Assembly: GCF_015711605.1 (NCBI RefSeq)
Contig: NZ_JABTEZ010000001.1
Span: 1,950,001-2,014,000, forward strand
DNA from: Planomonospora sp. ID67723
GTDB lineage: Bacteria > Actinomycetota > Actinomycetes > Streptosporangiales > Streptosporangiaceae
Length of the DNA: 64,000 nucleotides
Reading direction: 5' to 3'
Shown here: positions 33,141-42,656 of the stretch, in pieces
How positions within the stretch are numbered: the stretch's first letter is position 1
How the letters are laid out: every line of letters begins with the position of its first letter
Notes under the pieces: generated by a model
Told to the model about the DNA's origin: nothing
What the model saw: only the letters and a program-made list of their open reading frames with translations
Database searches by the model: none
Made by a program: the position numbers and the translations under genes

Positions 33141-35780
33141 ATGTCCGCCAGCGCGCCCCATCAGGCAGAACGTTCTTCCGCCGTAACCGAGATGCCCGAC
33201 GAGCTCCGCGCGGACGTGCGGCTGCTCGGCGGGCTCCTGGGCCAGGTCATCGCCGAGCACGGCGGGGACGACCTGCTCGCCGATGTCGAACGCCTCCGCA
33301 AGGCCGTGATCGCGGCCCGCCGCCGGGAGATCTCGGTCGACGAGATCACCGCGATGGTCGCCGAGTGGCCGATCAGCCGGGCGGTCAAGATCGCCCGGGC
33401 CTTCACCTGCTACTTCCATCTGGCCAACCTCGCAGAGGAGCACTTCCGCATCCGCACGCTCCGGGTCCGCGACACCGGCGAGGAGCCGCTGCCCGAGTCG
33501 CTGGCCCAGGCCGTGCAGGAGCTCGGCGGCGAGCGCGTCTCCGAGCTCGTGGACGGGCTGAGGCTGCACCCGGTGCTGACCGCGCACCCCACCGAGGCCC
33601 GCAGACGCGCGGTGGTCACCGCGATCCAGCGGGTCAGCCGTCAGCTCGCCGCCTACAACAGCCCCGAGCGGGGCGCGGCCGAGCGCGCCGAGACCCGGCG
33701 GCGGCTGCTGGAGGAGATCGACCTGCTCTGGCGGACCGCCCAGCTCCGGCACACCAAGCTCGACCCGCTGGACGAGGTCCGCACCGCGATGGCGGCCTTC
33801 GACGAGACGCTGTTCCGGATGGTCCCGCAGGTCTACCGCGCGCTGGACGCCGCGCTCGGCGAGGGCACGGGGACCCGCGAGCCGCTGGCCCGCCCGTTCA
33901 TCCGCTACGGAAGCTGGATCGGGGGCGACCGCGACGGCAACCCCAACGTCACCGCCAAGGTGACCCGCGACGCGCTGCTCATCCAGGCCGAGCACGTGCT
34001 GATCGCCCTGGAGAACGCCACCCTGCGCATCGGCCGCAGCCTCACCGTGACGGCCGAGTACACCCCGGCCTCGCCTGAGCTGCGCGGCGCGCTGGCCACC
34101 GCCGAGAACGACCACCCCGAGCTGGTCTCGGAGATGGCCACCCGCTCCCCGCGGGAGCCGCACCGGCAGTGGCTGCTGTACGTCGCGGCCCGGATCGCCG
34201 CCACCCGGCAGCGCGGCCTCGACCTGGCCTACCGCTCGCCGGAGGAGTTCCTGACGGACCTGCGCGTCGTCCAGTCCTCACTGGCGGCCGCGGGGGCGCG
34301 GCGGCAGGCCTACGGCGAGCTGCAGCACCTGATCTGGCAGGCCGAGACCTTCGGCTTCCACCTGGCGGAGCTGGAGGTGCGCCAGCACTCCCAGGTGCAC
34401 GCCGCCGCGCTGGCCGAGATCGCCGAGGGCGAGACCTCCGAGCGCACGGACGAGGTGCTGGCCACCATCCGCACGATCGGCTGGATCCAGGAACGGTTCG
34501 GCGTGACCGCCTGCTCCCGCTACGTCGTCTCCTTCACCCGCTCCGCCGACGACATCGCCGCCGTCTACGAGCTGGCCCGGCACGCCCTGGGCGAGCGGGC
34601 GCCCACGCTCGACGTGGTCCCGCTGTTCGAGTCCGGCGCCGACCTGGCGGCCGCGCCCGCCGTGCTCTCCGGGATGCTCCGGATCCCCGCGATCCAGGCC
34701 CGGCTCGCGGTGAACGGCCGCCGCCTGGAGGTCATGCTCGGCTACTCCGACTCCGCCAAGGAGCTCGGCCCGGCCGCCGCCACCCTGAAGCTGTACGAGG
34801 CGCAGGAGGCGCTGGCCGCCTGGGCCGCCGAGCACGACGTGCAGCTGACCCTCTTCCACGGCCGGGGAGGCGCCCTGGGCCGCGGCGGCGGGCCGGCCAA
34901 CCGGGCGGTGCTCGCCCAGGCCCCCGGCTCGGTCGGCGGCCGGTTCAAGGTCACCGAGCAGGGCGAGGTCATCTTCGCCCGCTACGGTCACGAGGCCATC
35001 GCCCGCCGCCATCTGGAGCAGGTCACCTCCGCGGTGCTGCTCGCCTCCACCCCGACCGTCGAGGCCCGTACGGCCGAGGCCGCCGGGCGCTTCCGCACGG
35101 TGGCCCAGCAGGTCGCCTCAGCCTCGGAGAAGGCCTACCGCTCGCTGACCGAGGCACCCGGCTTCCCCGAGTGGTTCTCACTGGTCAGCCCGCTGGAGGA
35201 GATCGGCTCGCTGCGCCTGGGCTCGCGTCCGGCCCGACGCGGCCTGGGCGCGCCCCGCTCCCTGGACGACCTGCGGGCCATCCCATGGGTGTTCGCCTGG
35301 GCGCAGACCCGGGTCAACCTGCCCGGCTGGTACGGCCTGGGCAGCGGCCTGCAGGCGGTCGTCTCCGAGAGCGGGCTGGACGGGCTGCGCGCCGCCTACC
35401 GCGAGTGGCCGCTGTTCGCCTCCCTGCTGGACAACGTGGAGATGTCCCTGGCCAAGACCGACCGCGACATCGCCTCCCGCTATCTGGCGCTCGGCGGCCG
35501 GGACGACTTCATGGAGCAGGTCCTCGCCGAGTACGACCTGACCCGCCGCCTGGTGCTGGAGGTCACCGGCCACACCCGGCTGCTGGAGAACCGCCGGGTG
35601 CTGTCGCGCGCGGTCCAGCTGCGCGACCCGTACGTGGACGCGCTCTCCCACCTCCAGCTCCGCGCCCTGTCCAGTCTCCGCGCGGAGGAGCCCCTGCCCG
35701 AGGAGGAGCGCGAGCGCCTGTCCACGCTGCTGCTGCTGTCGGTCAACGGTGTGGCCGCCGGCCTGCAGAACACCGGCTGA
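33141..35780 (+). CDS. ppc: Phosphoenolpyruvate carboxylase
   Basis: An 879-residue enzyme that carboxylates PEP to oxaloacetate, an anaplerotic step. Conserved sites are LTAHPTEA with His149, GGDRDGNPNVT, FHGRGGALGRGGGP and the invariant C terminus NGVAAGLQNTG. ATG 33141 was chosen because the -10-like TACCCT lies seven bases before it and the dre-like operator lies upstream; GTG 33093 would place the operator almost at the start codon. Family length is normal. A strong terminator follows. Confidence 0.95.
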   Translation: MSASAPHQAERSSAVTEMPDELRADVRLLGGLLGQVIAEHGGDDLLADVERLRKAVIAARRREISVDEITAMVAEWPISRAVKIARAFTCYFHLANLAEEHFRIRTLRVRDTGEEPLPESLAQAVQELGGERVSELVDGLRLHPVLTAHPTEARRRAVVTAIQRVSRQLAAYNSPERGAAERAETRRRLLEEIDLLWRTAQLRHTKLDPLDEVRTAMAAFDETLFRMVPQVYRALDAALGEGTGTREPLARPFIRYGSWIGGDRDGNPNVTAKVTRDALLIQAEHVLIALENATLRIGRSLTVTAEYTPASPELRGALATAENDHPELVSEMATRSPREPHRQWLLYVAARIAATRQRGLDLAYRSPEEFLTDLRVVQSSLAAAGARRQAYGELQHLIWQAETFGFHLAELEVRQHSQVHAAALAEIAEGETSERTDEVLATIRTIGWIQERFGVTACSRYVVSFTRSADDIAAVYELARHALGERAPTLDVVPLFESGADLAAAPAVLSGMLRIPAIQARLAVNGRRLEVMLGYSDSAKELGPAAATLKLYEAQEALAAWAAEHDVQLTLFHGRGGALGRGGGPANRAVLAQAPGSVGGRFKVTEQGEVIFARYGHEAIARRHLEQVTSAVLLASTPTVEARTAEAAGRFRTVAQQVASASEKAYRSLTEAPGFPEWFSLVSPLEEIGSLRLGSRPARRGLGAPRSLDDLRAIPWVFAWAQTRVNLPGWYGLGSGLQAVVSESGLDGLRAAYREWPLFASLLDNVEMSLAKTDRDIASRYLALGGRDDFMEQVLAEYDLTRRLVLEVTGHTRLLENRRVLSRAVQLRDPYVDALSHLQLRALSSLRAEEPLPEEERERLSTLLLLSVNGVAAGLQNTG

Positions 35781-35789
35781 CCCTGCGGG

Positions 35790-35827
35790 CGCCGTACGGT
35801 CTCCCGCCGGTGCGGGACCGTACGGCG
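35790..35827 (+). terminator. Strong stem-loop terminator after ppc
   Basis: CGCCGTACGGTC (35790-35801) pairs with GACCGTACGGCG (35816-35827). The inner CCGC/GCGG pairs extend the stem with a two-base bulge. Confidence 0.75.
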
Positions 35828-35886
35828 GCCCGCGGTGGGGTCGGTCCGTCAGGCGCCGGGTTCGCGTCGCCCCTGGGGATGTGGCA

Positions 35887-35915
35887 TGGACATCTGGCTG
35901 GCTTATCCCGATAAT
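35887..35915 (+). promoter_or_regulatory. Sigma-70-type promoter of the chitinase gene
   Basis: TGGACA (35887-35892) and GATAAT (35910-35915) are separated by 17 bp; each differs by one base from consensus. Transcription would begin near 35922, giving a leader of about 86 bases with a CCCGGC/GCCGGG hairpin. Confidence 0.65.
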
Positions 35916-36007
35916 TCGGAGAATCTACGGATCGCGACTTCCGTCATCGCGGCTCCCCGTCAATTCCCGGCGACCTCTCGTGGCCGGGTGACAGAAGGGC
36001 TGCCCCC

Positions 36008-37540
36008 ATGAAACGGATATCCCGCCCGCTGACCCTCGCCGTGTCCCTGCTGCTGGCGCTCGCGGGCATCCTCGTGGTGCAGACATCGGCCCACGCGGCC
36101 AATCTGCTCGAGAACCCCGGCTTCGAGAGCGGAACCCTCTCCCCCTGGTCCTGCACCGGTGGACTGGGATCGGTGACCGGCTCCCCGGTCCGCTCGGGCA
36201 CGAAGGCGCTCGCCGGGGCGGCCGGGGGCTCCGACACCGCCCGGTGCGCCCAGACCGTGGCCGTCCGGCCGAGCACCGCCTACACCCTGACCGCCTGGGT
36301 CCGCGGCAACTACGTGTACCTCGGCGTGACCGGCGGCGGCTCCCGCTGGACCCCGTCGGCGGCGGCCTACACCCAGCTCACCGTCTCCTTCACCACCGCG
36401 GCGAACCAGACCACCGCCGAGGTCTACCTGCACGGCTGGTACGGCCAGGGCACCTACTACGCCGACGACGTCAGCCTCGACGGGCCCGGCGGCACCCCGA
36501 CCGCCACGCCCACTCCCACGGTCTCGCCGACCCCCACGGTCTCGCCCACGCCCACCGTCTCGCCCACGCCCACGCCCACGGACAGCACCTGCGCGGTGAA
36601 GTCCCGGCCCACGGGCAAGGTCCTGCAGGGCTACTGGGAGAACTGGGACGGCGCGACCAACGGTGTGCACCCGCCGTTCGGCTGGACGCCGATCACCGAC
36701 CCCCGCATCCGGCAGCACGGCTACAACGTCATCAACGCCGCCTTCCCGGTCATCCGCTCCGACGGCACCGTGCTGTGGGAGGACGGCATGGACTCCACCG
36801 TGAAGGTCGCCACCCCGGCCGAGATGTGCCAGGCCAAGGCCGCCGGCGCCACGATCCTGATGTCCATCGGCGGAGCGACGGCCGGCATCGACCTCAGCTC
36901 CAGCGCCGTCGCCGACCGCTTCGTCGCGACCGTCGTGCCGATCCTGAAGAGGTACAACTTCGACGGCATCGACATCGACATCGAGACCGGCCTCACCGGC
37001 AGCGGCAACATCAACCAGCTCTCCCCGTCGCAGGCCAACCTCATCCGGATCATCGACGGCGTGCTCGCCCAGATGCCGTCCAACTTCGGCCTGACCATGG
37101 CCCCCGAGACGGCCTACGTCACCGGCGGCAGCGTGACGTACGGCTCGATCTGGGGCGCCTACCTGCCGATCATCAAGAAGTACGCCGACAACGGCCGCCT
37201 GTGGTGGCTGAACATGCAGTACTACAACGGGAGCATGTACGGCTGCTCCGGCGACTCCTACTCCGCCGGCACCGTCCAGGGCTTCACCGCCCAGACCACC
37301 TGCCTGAACAACGGCCTGGTCATCCAGGGCACCACGATCAGGGTCCCCTACGACAAGCAGGTCCCCGGCCTGCCCGCCCAGCCGGGCGCGGGCGGCGGCC
37401 ACATGTCGCCCTCCCTGGTGGCCCAGAGCTGGAACGCCTTCAACGGCAACCTCAAGGGACTGATGACCTGGTCCATCAACTGGGACGGGTCGAAGAACTG
37501 GACGTTCGGCGACAACGTCAAGGCCCTGCAGGGCCGCTGA
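36008..37540 (+). CDS. Secreted GH18 chitinase with N-terminal carbohydrate-binding module
   Basis: A 510-residue precursor. A signal peptide (about 1-31, ending AHA) is followed by a beta-sandwich carbohydrate-binding module of CBM4/9 or CBM16 type (about 32-158, NLLENPGFESGTL...), a Pro/Thr linker with PTVSPT repeats (about 162-196) and a GH18 barrel. The barrel has SIGGAT and the catalytic DGIDIDIE motif with Glu326 as acid. It should degrade chitin outside the cell. GAAGGG precedes the ATG, a good promoter lies upstream and a clear terminator follows, so it is a single-gene unit. Confidence 0.95.
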   Translation: MKRISRPLTLAVSLLLALAGILVVQTSAHAANLLENPGFESGTLSPWSCTGGLGSVTGSPVRSGTKALAGAAGGSDTARCAQTVAVRPSTAYTLTAWVRGNYVYLGVTGGGSRWTPSAAAYTQLTVSFTTAANQTTAEVYLHGWYGQGTYYADDVSLDGPGGTPTATPTPTVSPTPTVSPTPTVSPTPTPTDSTCAVKSRPTGKVLQGYWENWDGATNGVHPPFGWTPITDPRIRQHGYNVINAAFPVIRSDGTVLWEDGMDSTVKVATPAEMCQAKAAGATILMSIGGATAGIDLSSSAVADRFVATVVPILKRYNFDGIDIDIETGLTGSGNINQLSPSQANLIRIIDGVLAQMPSNFGLTMAPETAYVTGGSVTYGSIWGAYLPIIKKYADNGRLWWLNMQYYNGSMYGCSGDSYSAGTVQGFTAQTTCLNNGLVIQGTTIRVPYDKQVPGLPAQPGAGGGHMSPSLVAQSWNAFNGNLKGLMTWSINWDGSKNWTFGDNVKALQGR

Positions 37541-37552
37541 CCCCTGCCCGGA

Positions 37553-37584
37553 GGCCGCTCCCGGACGGGCGGGAGCGGCCTTCT
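37553..37584 (+). terminator. Terminator after the chitinase gene
   Basis: GGCCGCTCCCG (37553-37563) pairs with CGGGAGCGGCC (37570-37580), 11 bp with a 6-base loop, followed by TTCT. Confidence 0.8.
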
Positions 37585-37625
37585 CGTACGGTCCGGGCCG
37601 CAGGCGCCCTGCGGCTCCGCGTCCG

Positions 37626-38780
37626 TCAGCGGAGCCCGCCGAAGAACCGGCGGAGGTCGCCGATGAGGAGGTCGGGGGCGTCGTGGGCGGCCCAGTGGCT
37701 GCCGCGCTCGAACTCATTCCAGGAGACGATGTTGGCGTGGTCGCGTTCGGCGAAGCGCCGTACCGGTTTGAAGTCGTAGGCGAAGGCGGCCAGGCCGGTC
37801 GGGGCGGCGGTCGGCTCGGCCGGGTGCTCGATGTGGTTGTCCTCGTAGTAGAGGCGGGCCGAGGAGGCGGAGGTGTTGGTCAGCCAGTAGATCGTGGCGT
37901 TGGTGAGGACCACGTCCGGATCGACCGCCTCCCCGAGGAGCTGGCCGATCCAGGCGAGCTGGCCGGCGGGCGAGTCGGCCAGGGCATGCGCCAGGTTCTG
38001 CGGCTTGGTCGCCTGGAGCTGGGCGAAGGCCGACATCTCCGCGTTGAACGCCTGGAGGAAGGCCAGCATCGCCATGTCCTCGGCCGACAGGCCCTCGAAC
38101 TCGGCCGGATCCCCGGAGGGGAAGGAGAACAACTGGGTCACGTGCACGCCGATCACCTGCTCGGGGGCGACGCGACCGACCTCGGGTGAGATCAGCGCGC
38201 CGGCGTCGTTGCCGTGCGCGCCGTAGCGCTCGTAACCCAGGCGGCGCATGAGCTCGGCCCAGGCGCGGGCGACGCGGTGGCGGTTCCAGCCCCGCTCCCG
38301 GGTGGGCCCGGAGAAGCCGAAGCCCGGGATGGACGGGACGACCACGTGGAAGGCGTCGGCCGGGTCGCCGCCGTGGGCGCGGGGGTCGGTGAGGGGGCCG
38401 ATCAGGTCCAGGTACTCGACGACGGTGTTGGGCCAGCCGTGGGTGAGGATCAGCGGTGTGGCGCCGGGCTCGGGGGAGCGGACGTGCAGGAAGTGCACGG
38501 TCTGCCCGTCGATCTCGGTCGTGAACTGCGGGTAGGAGTTGATCTTCGCTTCCCAGGCGCGCCAGTCGTAGCCGTCACGCCAGCGCTCGACGAGCCGCCT
38601 GACGTAGGAGAGCGGGACGCCGTACTCCCAGCCGGGCGGGACGGGACCGGTCTGCTCCTTCTCCTCGCCGGGGCCGGGCGGCAGCTCCTCGGCCCAGCGG
38701 GTGCGGGTCAGCCGCTCCTGCAGATCGTCGAGATCGGCCTGTGGGATGTCGATGCGGAAGGGGCGGATCTCGGTGCTCAT
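37626..38780 (-). CDS. Epoxide hydrolase (microsomal type, alpha/beta hydrolase with EHN domain)
   Basis: A 384-residue protein. The N-terminal EHN domain ([24 protein letters not shown]) is followed by an alpha/beta hydrolase fold with the oxyanion motif HGWP, nucleophile Asp192 in GNDAG, paired lid tyrosines and a C-terminal GSHW containing the catalytic His. It should open epoxides to diols; the substrate is unknown. ATG 38780 has GAGGAGA upstream. The AT-rich upstream region holds a dyad that may be a repressor site. The LAL-type regulator gene is divergent. Confidence 0.93.
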   Translation of the reverse strand: MSTEIRPFRIDIPQADLDDLQERLTRTRWAEELPPGPGEEKEQTGPVPPGWEYGVPLSYVRRLVERWRDGYDWRAWEAKINSYPQFTTEIDGQTVHFLHVRSPEPGATPLILTHGWPNTVVEYLDLIGPLTDPRAHGGDPADAFHVVVPSIPGFGFSGPTRERGWNRHRVARAWAELMRRLGYERYGAHGNDAGALISPEVGRVAPEQVIGVHVTQLFSFPSGDPAEFEGLSAEDMAMLAFLQAFNAEMSAFAQLQATKPQNLAHALADSPAGQLAWIGQLLGEAVDPDVVLTNATIYWLTNTSASSARLYYEDNHIEHPAEPTAAPTGLAAFAYDFKPVRRFAERDHANIVSWNEFERGSHWAAHDAPDLLIGDLRRFFGGLR

Positions 38781-38819
38781 CGGATTCTCCTCGGATCGTT
38801 CGGAGCGGATCGATCTGTT

Positions 38820-38862
38820 CCGATAATATCAGAACGGAATGCTTCATTCCAGTAATATCGCG
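38820..38862. promoter_or_regulatory. AT-rich dyad upstream of the epoxide hydrolase gene
   Basis: GGAATG (38836-38841) and CATTCC (38845-38850) form a tight dyad, flanked by GATAATATC on the left and GTAATATCG on the right. AT content is far above the surroundings; a candidate operator/promoter. Confidence 0.45.
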
Positions 38863-38928
38863 CTCGATGCGGGTTCCCTCGACCACCGGCCTGGCGAGGT
38901 GGGTCCAACGCTAGACCGGGACCGTTGC

Positions 38929-38943
38929 CTGCCGAATCGGCAG
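38929..38943. promoter_or_regulatory. 15-bp palindrome upstream of the LAL regulator gene
   Basis: CTGCCGAATCGGCAG has perfect 7-bp arms around one central base. It lies about 40-55 bp upstream of the -10-like TAGGGT (38984-38989), a position suited to an operator. Confidence 0.45.
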
Positions 38944-38983
38944 TGCTTCGGTATTCAGGTCGGTCAATCTGGGGTGATTTAGG

Positions 38984-38989
38984 TAGGGT
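38984..38989 (+). promoter_or_regulatory. Candidate -10 element of the LAL regulator gene
   Basis: TAGGGT lies seven bases upstream of ATG 38997 with no ribosome-binding site, consistent with a leaderless transcript. Confidence 0.5.
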
Positions 38990-38996
38990 TATCCGC

Positions 38997-41723
38997 ATGC
39001 TGCGGGGGCGTGCCGAAGAGCAGTCGGCAATCGATCGGCTGATCGCCGACTCCCGCACCGGCAAGAGCGCGGCTCTGGTCGTCCGGGGGGAGCCCGGCAT
39101 CGGGAAGACCGCGCTGCTCGACTATGCGGCCGCGTCCGCGCGCGGCGTCCGGGTGGTGCGCGGCACGGGGGTCGAATCCGAGGCCGAGCTGCCGTTCGCC
39201 GGCCTGCACCTGCTTCTGCGCTCCGCGTTCGACCGCATGGACACCCTGCCCGACCGGCAGCGGGAGGCGCTGCGGGGTGCGTTCGGGCTGGCGCCCGCCG
39301 AGCCGGGTGACCGGTTCCTCGTCGGCCTGGCCGTGTTGTCCCTGTTGTCTGAGCTCGCCGGAGACGTCCCCCTGCTCTGCCTCGTCGACGACGCGCAGTG
39401 GCTGGACCGGGCCTCGGCGGAGGCGCTGCTGTTCGTGGCCCGGAGGATCGAGGGCGAGGGCATCGTCCTGCTGTTCGCCGCGCGTGACGGCGACCGGACC
39501 TTCCCCGCGCCGGGCATCGGGGAGATGCGGCTGCGCGGGCTGGACGGGCGGGCGGCCGATCAGCTCCTGGCGGAGTACGGCGGCGGCCTGGACGTCAGGA
39601 CGAGGGAACGGATCCTCGCCGAGACCGAGGGCAACCCGCTGGCCCTCATCGAGCTGCCCGCCCTGCTCGCTGCCGAGCGGCCCGGCGGGAGCATCCGCCC
39701 GGGACCGGTCCCCCTGACGAGCCGGGTCCAGGAGGCGTTCCACCGGCAGGTCGCCACCCTGCCCGAGGCCACCCAGACGCTCCTGCTGGTGGCCGCCGCC
39801 GAGGACAGCCGCGACCTGGACGTGATCCTGCGCGCGGGCGCCTCGTTCGGCCTGTCGGTGGCCGATCTGCAGCCGGCCGAGCGGGCCGGGCTGGTCGCGC
39901 TGCGCGACGGGAGCGTCGGCTTCCGCCATCCGCTCGTCAGCGCCGCGGTCTACCACGGCGCGCCGCTCAGCCTCCGGCTGGCCGCCCACGCCGCCCTCGC
40001 CGGGGTGCTGGACGGGCCGGAGCGGGCCGACCGGCGGGCCTGGCACCTGGCCAGCGCCACCACGGGCCCGGACGAGCGCGTGGCGGCCGAGCTGGAGCGG
40101 ACCGCCGAGCGGGCGGGCGGGCGGAGCGGGCACGCCGCCGCCGCGGCCTACGAGCGCGCCGCCCAGCTCACCACGGACCCCGAGGCGATGACGCGCAGAC
40201 TCGTGCTGGCCTCGGAGGCGGCGGTCGACGCGGGCGAGCACGACCGGGCCCGGGCACTCGCCGAACGGGCCGCTCGCCGCACCCCGGACCCGATGCTCCG
40301 AGCGCGGCTCGGCCAGGTGCGCGCCAGCGCGGAGTTCGCGCAGGGGAACCTGCGCGGCGCCCACGTCCTGCTCACCGAGGGAGCCGCGTCCATCGCCGGC
40401 GGCGTCCCCGGGCGGGCGTTCTGGATGCTGATGGAGGCGTGCCACGCCGCCTGGTTCCTCCCGCTCGACCGGGAGCTGATCGCCGCGAGCATCGACCAGC
40501 TCGGCATCCTGGAGCTGCCGCCGGACGATCCGCTCATGTCCCTGGTCTGGCTCCTGCGCTGGGACACCGCGATGGCGATCGGCCGGGGGACGGAAGGGTT
40601 CCCGGCCCTGCCGGAGGTGATCGCCGCAGCGCGCGACGCGGGCCGGGCGGGTGGGCCGCGCGGTCTGGTCTCGATCACCGGCTGCGCGCTGCTGGTCGGC
40701 CAGGACGCCGTGGCCTGCGAGCTGTCCGCCGGACTCGTCGCCGAGAGCCGCACCCAGGGCGCGATCGGCTGGCTGCCCTCCGGCCTGACCTACCTCGCCG
40801 AGGCCGAGCTGTTCCTCGGACGGCACCGCCAGGCGGTGGTCAGCGCGGCGGAGGCCCTGCGCATCGCCCGCGACACCGGGCAGCGCCAGTGGGCCAGCCA
40901 CGCGGGAGGCGTCACGGCCTACCTCGCCGCGGTCGAGGGCGAGGAGGAACGCTGCCGCGCCGCCGCGGACGAGGTGCTCGCCGAGTCCGCCCGGTCCGGC
41001 GGGGTGGCCGTGTCCTGGGCGCACTGGGCGCTGGCCCTGCTCGACCTGGGCCGCGGCCGGGTGGAGGCGGCCCTCGCCCGGCTGGAATCGCTCTCCCAGG
41101 GGCCCAGCCGTCACCAGATCCCGGGCGTGCGCAGCGCGCCCGACCAGGTCGAGGCGGCGGTACGGCTCGGCAGGCAGACCGCCGCAGAGGCGGCGCTCGA
41201 ACCGTTCGAAGAGTGGGCCCGCCGGATGAGGCAGCCGTGGATCGACGCGCTCGTGCACCGATGCCGGGCACTGACCGGTCCCGACGACGCCGCCGAGCGC
41301 GACTACGAGCGGGCGCTGCACCTGCACGAACGGGACAGCCGCGCCTTCGAGCACGCCCGCACCCGGCTGCTGTTCGGCGAATGGCTGCGGCGCGCGCGGC
41401 GCAGGACCGAGGCCCGCCCCCACCTCCGGGCGGCTCTGGAGGTCTTCGAGCGGGCCGGGGCGGTCCCGTGGGCCGAGCGGGCCCGGACCGAGCTCGGCGC
41501 CGCCGGCGCGCCGGCGCCGCGGGGCCGGGAGGCCGACGTCTTCGTCCGCCTCACGCCGCAGGAGCTGCAGATCGTCCGCTTGGCCGGGAACGGGTTGTCC
41601 AACCGCGACATCGCCGCCCAGCTCTTCCTCAGTCCCAAAACGGTCGCCTACCACCTCTACAAGGCGTATCCGAAGCTCGGCGTCGCCTCCAGGACGGAGC
41701 TCGCCGCCCTGGCCGGCGTCTGA
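38997..41723 (+). CDS. LAL-type LuxR family transcriptional regulator
   Basis: A 908-residue large ATP-binding LuxR regulator. Walker A GEPGIGKT at residues 31-38, Walker B near Asp131 (LLCLVDDAQWLD), a long helical TPR-like middle and a C-terminal LuxR helix-turn-helix (LTPQELQIVRLAGNGLSNRDIAAQLFLSPKTVAYHL). LAL proteins activate transcription in response to small ligands or protein partners. ATG 38997 is favoured by homology and the -10 element upstream. It is divergent from the epoxide hydrolase gene, the most likely local target, and convergent with fdhD. Confidence 0.93.
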   Translation: MLRGRAEEQSAIDRLIADSRTGKSAALVVRGEPGIGKTALLDYAAASARGVRVVRGTGVESEAELPFAGLHLLLRSAFDRMDTLPDRQREALRGAFGLAPAEPGDRFLVGLAVLSLLSELAGDVPLLCLVDDAQWLDRASAEALLFVARRIEGEGIVLLFAARDGDRTFPAPGIGEMRLRGLDGRAADQLLAEYGGGLDVRTRERILAETEGNPLALIELPALLAAERPGGSIRPGPVPLTSRVQEAFHRQVATLPEATQTLLLVAAAEDSRDLDVILRAGASFGLSVADLQPAERAGLVALRDGSVGFRHPLVSAAVYHGAPLSLRLAAHAALAGVLDGPERADRRAWHLASATTGPDERVAAELERTAERAGGRSGHAAAAAYERAAQLTTDPEAMTRRLVLASEAAVDAGEHDRARALAERAARRTPDPMLRARLGQVRASAEFAQGNLRGAHVLLTEGAASIAGGVPGRAFWMLMEACHAAWFLPLDRELIAASIDQLGILELPPDDPLMSLVWLLRWDTAMAIGRGTEGFPALPEVIAAARDAGRAGGPRGLVSITGCALLVGQDAVACELSAGLVAESRTQGAIGWLPSGLTYLAEAELFLGRHRQAVVSAAEALRIARDTGQRQWASHAGGVTAYLAAVEGEEERCRAAADEVLAESARSGGVAVSWAHWALALLDLGRGRVEAALARLESLSQGPSRHQIPGVRSAPDQVEAAVRLGRQTAAEAALEPFEEWARRMRQPWIDALVHRCRALTGPDDAAERDYERALHLHERDSRAFEHARTRLLFGEWLRRARRRTEARPHLRAALEVFERAGAVPWAERARTELGAAGAPAPRGREADVFVRLTPQELQIVRLAGNGLSNRDIAAQLFLSPKTVAYHLYKAYPKLGVASRTELAALAGV

Positions 41724-41726
41724 ACC

Positions 41727-41752
41727 GCCGGCGCGGGCCCCGGCCCGCCGGC
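41727..41752. terminator. Stem-loop between convergent LAL and fdhD genes
   Basis: GCCGGC plus CGGGCC pair with GGCCCG plus GCCGGC, with a small bulge, in the 30-bp gap between the two stop codons. Confidence 0.5.
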
Positions 41753-41753
41753 G

Positions 41754-42656
41754 TCAGCCGACGCGGTCCGGGCGGGAGTAGACGTTGAAGCGCTCGCCGC
41801 GCAGGAAGCCGACGAGCGTCATGCCGAACTCCCGGGCCAGGTCCACCGCCAGCGAGGACGGCGCGGAGACCGCGCACACCATCGGGATGCCCGCCGCCAG
41901 GGCCTTCTGCATGATCTCGTAGCTGGTCCGGCCGCTGACCATGAGCACGTTCCCGGTCAGCGGCAGCCGGCCGTCCAGCAGCGCCCAGCCGGTGAGCTTG
42001 TCCACCGCGTTGTGGCGGCCCACGTCCTCGCGCAGCGCCACCAGGCCGCCGTCCGGGGTGAACAGCCCGGCCGCGTGCAGCCCGCCGGTCTTGCCGAACA
42101 CGCCCTGGGCGCGCCTGAGGGTGTCCGGCAGGCCGTACAGGACCTCGGGGGGGACGTGCGGGCCGTCGGAGACCGGCAGCGGGGGGCAGCGGTCCCTCAG
42201 GGCCTCCAGGCTCGCCGTGCCGCAGACGCCGCAGGCGCTGGACGTCACGAAGTGCCGGTCCAGGGAGGCCGGAGCGGGCAGCCGCTCGCCTCGCAGCCGT
42301 ACGGTGACCGTGTTGTAGCGCGCCTCCGGCGGCACGTCGTCGTCCGTGCAGTAGGAGATCGACGTGATCGCGCCGGGCGCCACGGCGCCCTCGCCGTGCA
42401 GGAACCCGGCGGCCAGCTCGAAGTCGTGCCCCGGGGTCCGCATGGTGACCGCGACGGTCCGGCGCTCGCCGCCCGCCCGCATCCGGATCTCCAGCGGCTC
42501 CTCGGTGGCCAGGTCGTCGCGGCGGTCCCGGACGGTTTCACCGGAGAACTCCCGGACCCGCGTCCGGCTGACCGGCCCCGGCCGCCCGGCCCCCGCCGCG
42601 GGCGCTCCGGGAACGCGGTGCGGGGCAGGGCGATCCGCGGGATGCCCGGCGGTCAC
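41754..42656 (-). CDS. fdhD: Formate dehydrogenase accessory sulfurtransferase FdhD
   Basis: A 300-residue protein with CGVCG (Cys142 and Cys145, the sulfur-transfer cysteines), REDVGRHNAVDK and SGRTSYEIMQKA, all typical of FdhD. It transfers sulfur to the molybdenum cofactor of formate dehydrogenases. The GTG at 42656 overlaps the stop codon of the upstream oxidoreductase gene (GTGA), so the pair is translationally coupled. This start gives an N-terminal extension of about 30 Pro/Ala-rich residues before the conserved part; no other in-frame start codon is available closer. Confidence 0.93.
   Translation of the reverse strand: MTAGHPADRPAPHRVPGAPAAGAGRPGPVSRTRVREFSGETVRDRRDDLATEEPLEIRMRAGGERRTVAVTMRTPGHDFELAAGFLHGEGAVAPGAITSISYCTDDDVPPEARYNTVTVRLRGERLPAPASLDRHFVTSSACGVCGTASLEALRDRCPPLPVSDGPHVPPEVLYGLPDTLRRAQGVFGKTGGLHAAGLFTPDGGLVALREDVGRHNAVDKLTGWALLDGRLPLTGNVLMVSGRTSYEIMQKALAAGIPMVCAVSAPSSLAVDLAREFGMTLVGFLRGERFNVYSRPDRVG

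Noticed and set aside
36493-36590. Pro/Thr linker repeats of the chitinase as a minisatellite or mobile element
   Set aside because: Short PTVSPT repeats are ordinary in linkers of secreted actinomycete glycosidases; nothing suggests mobility.
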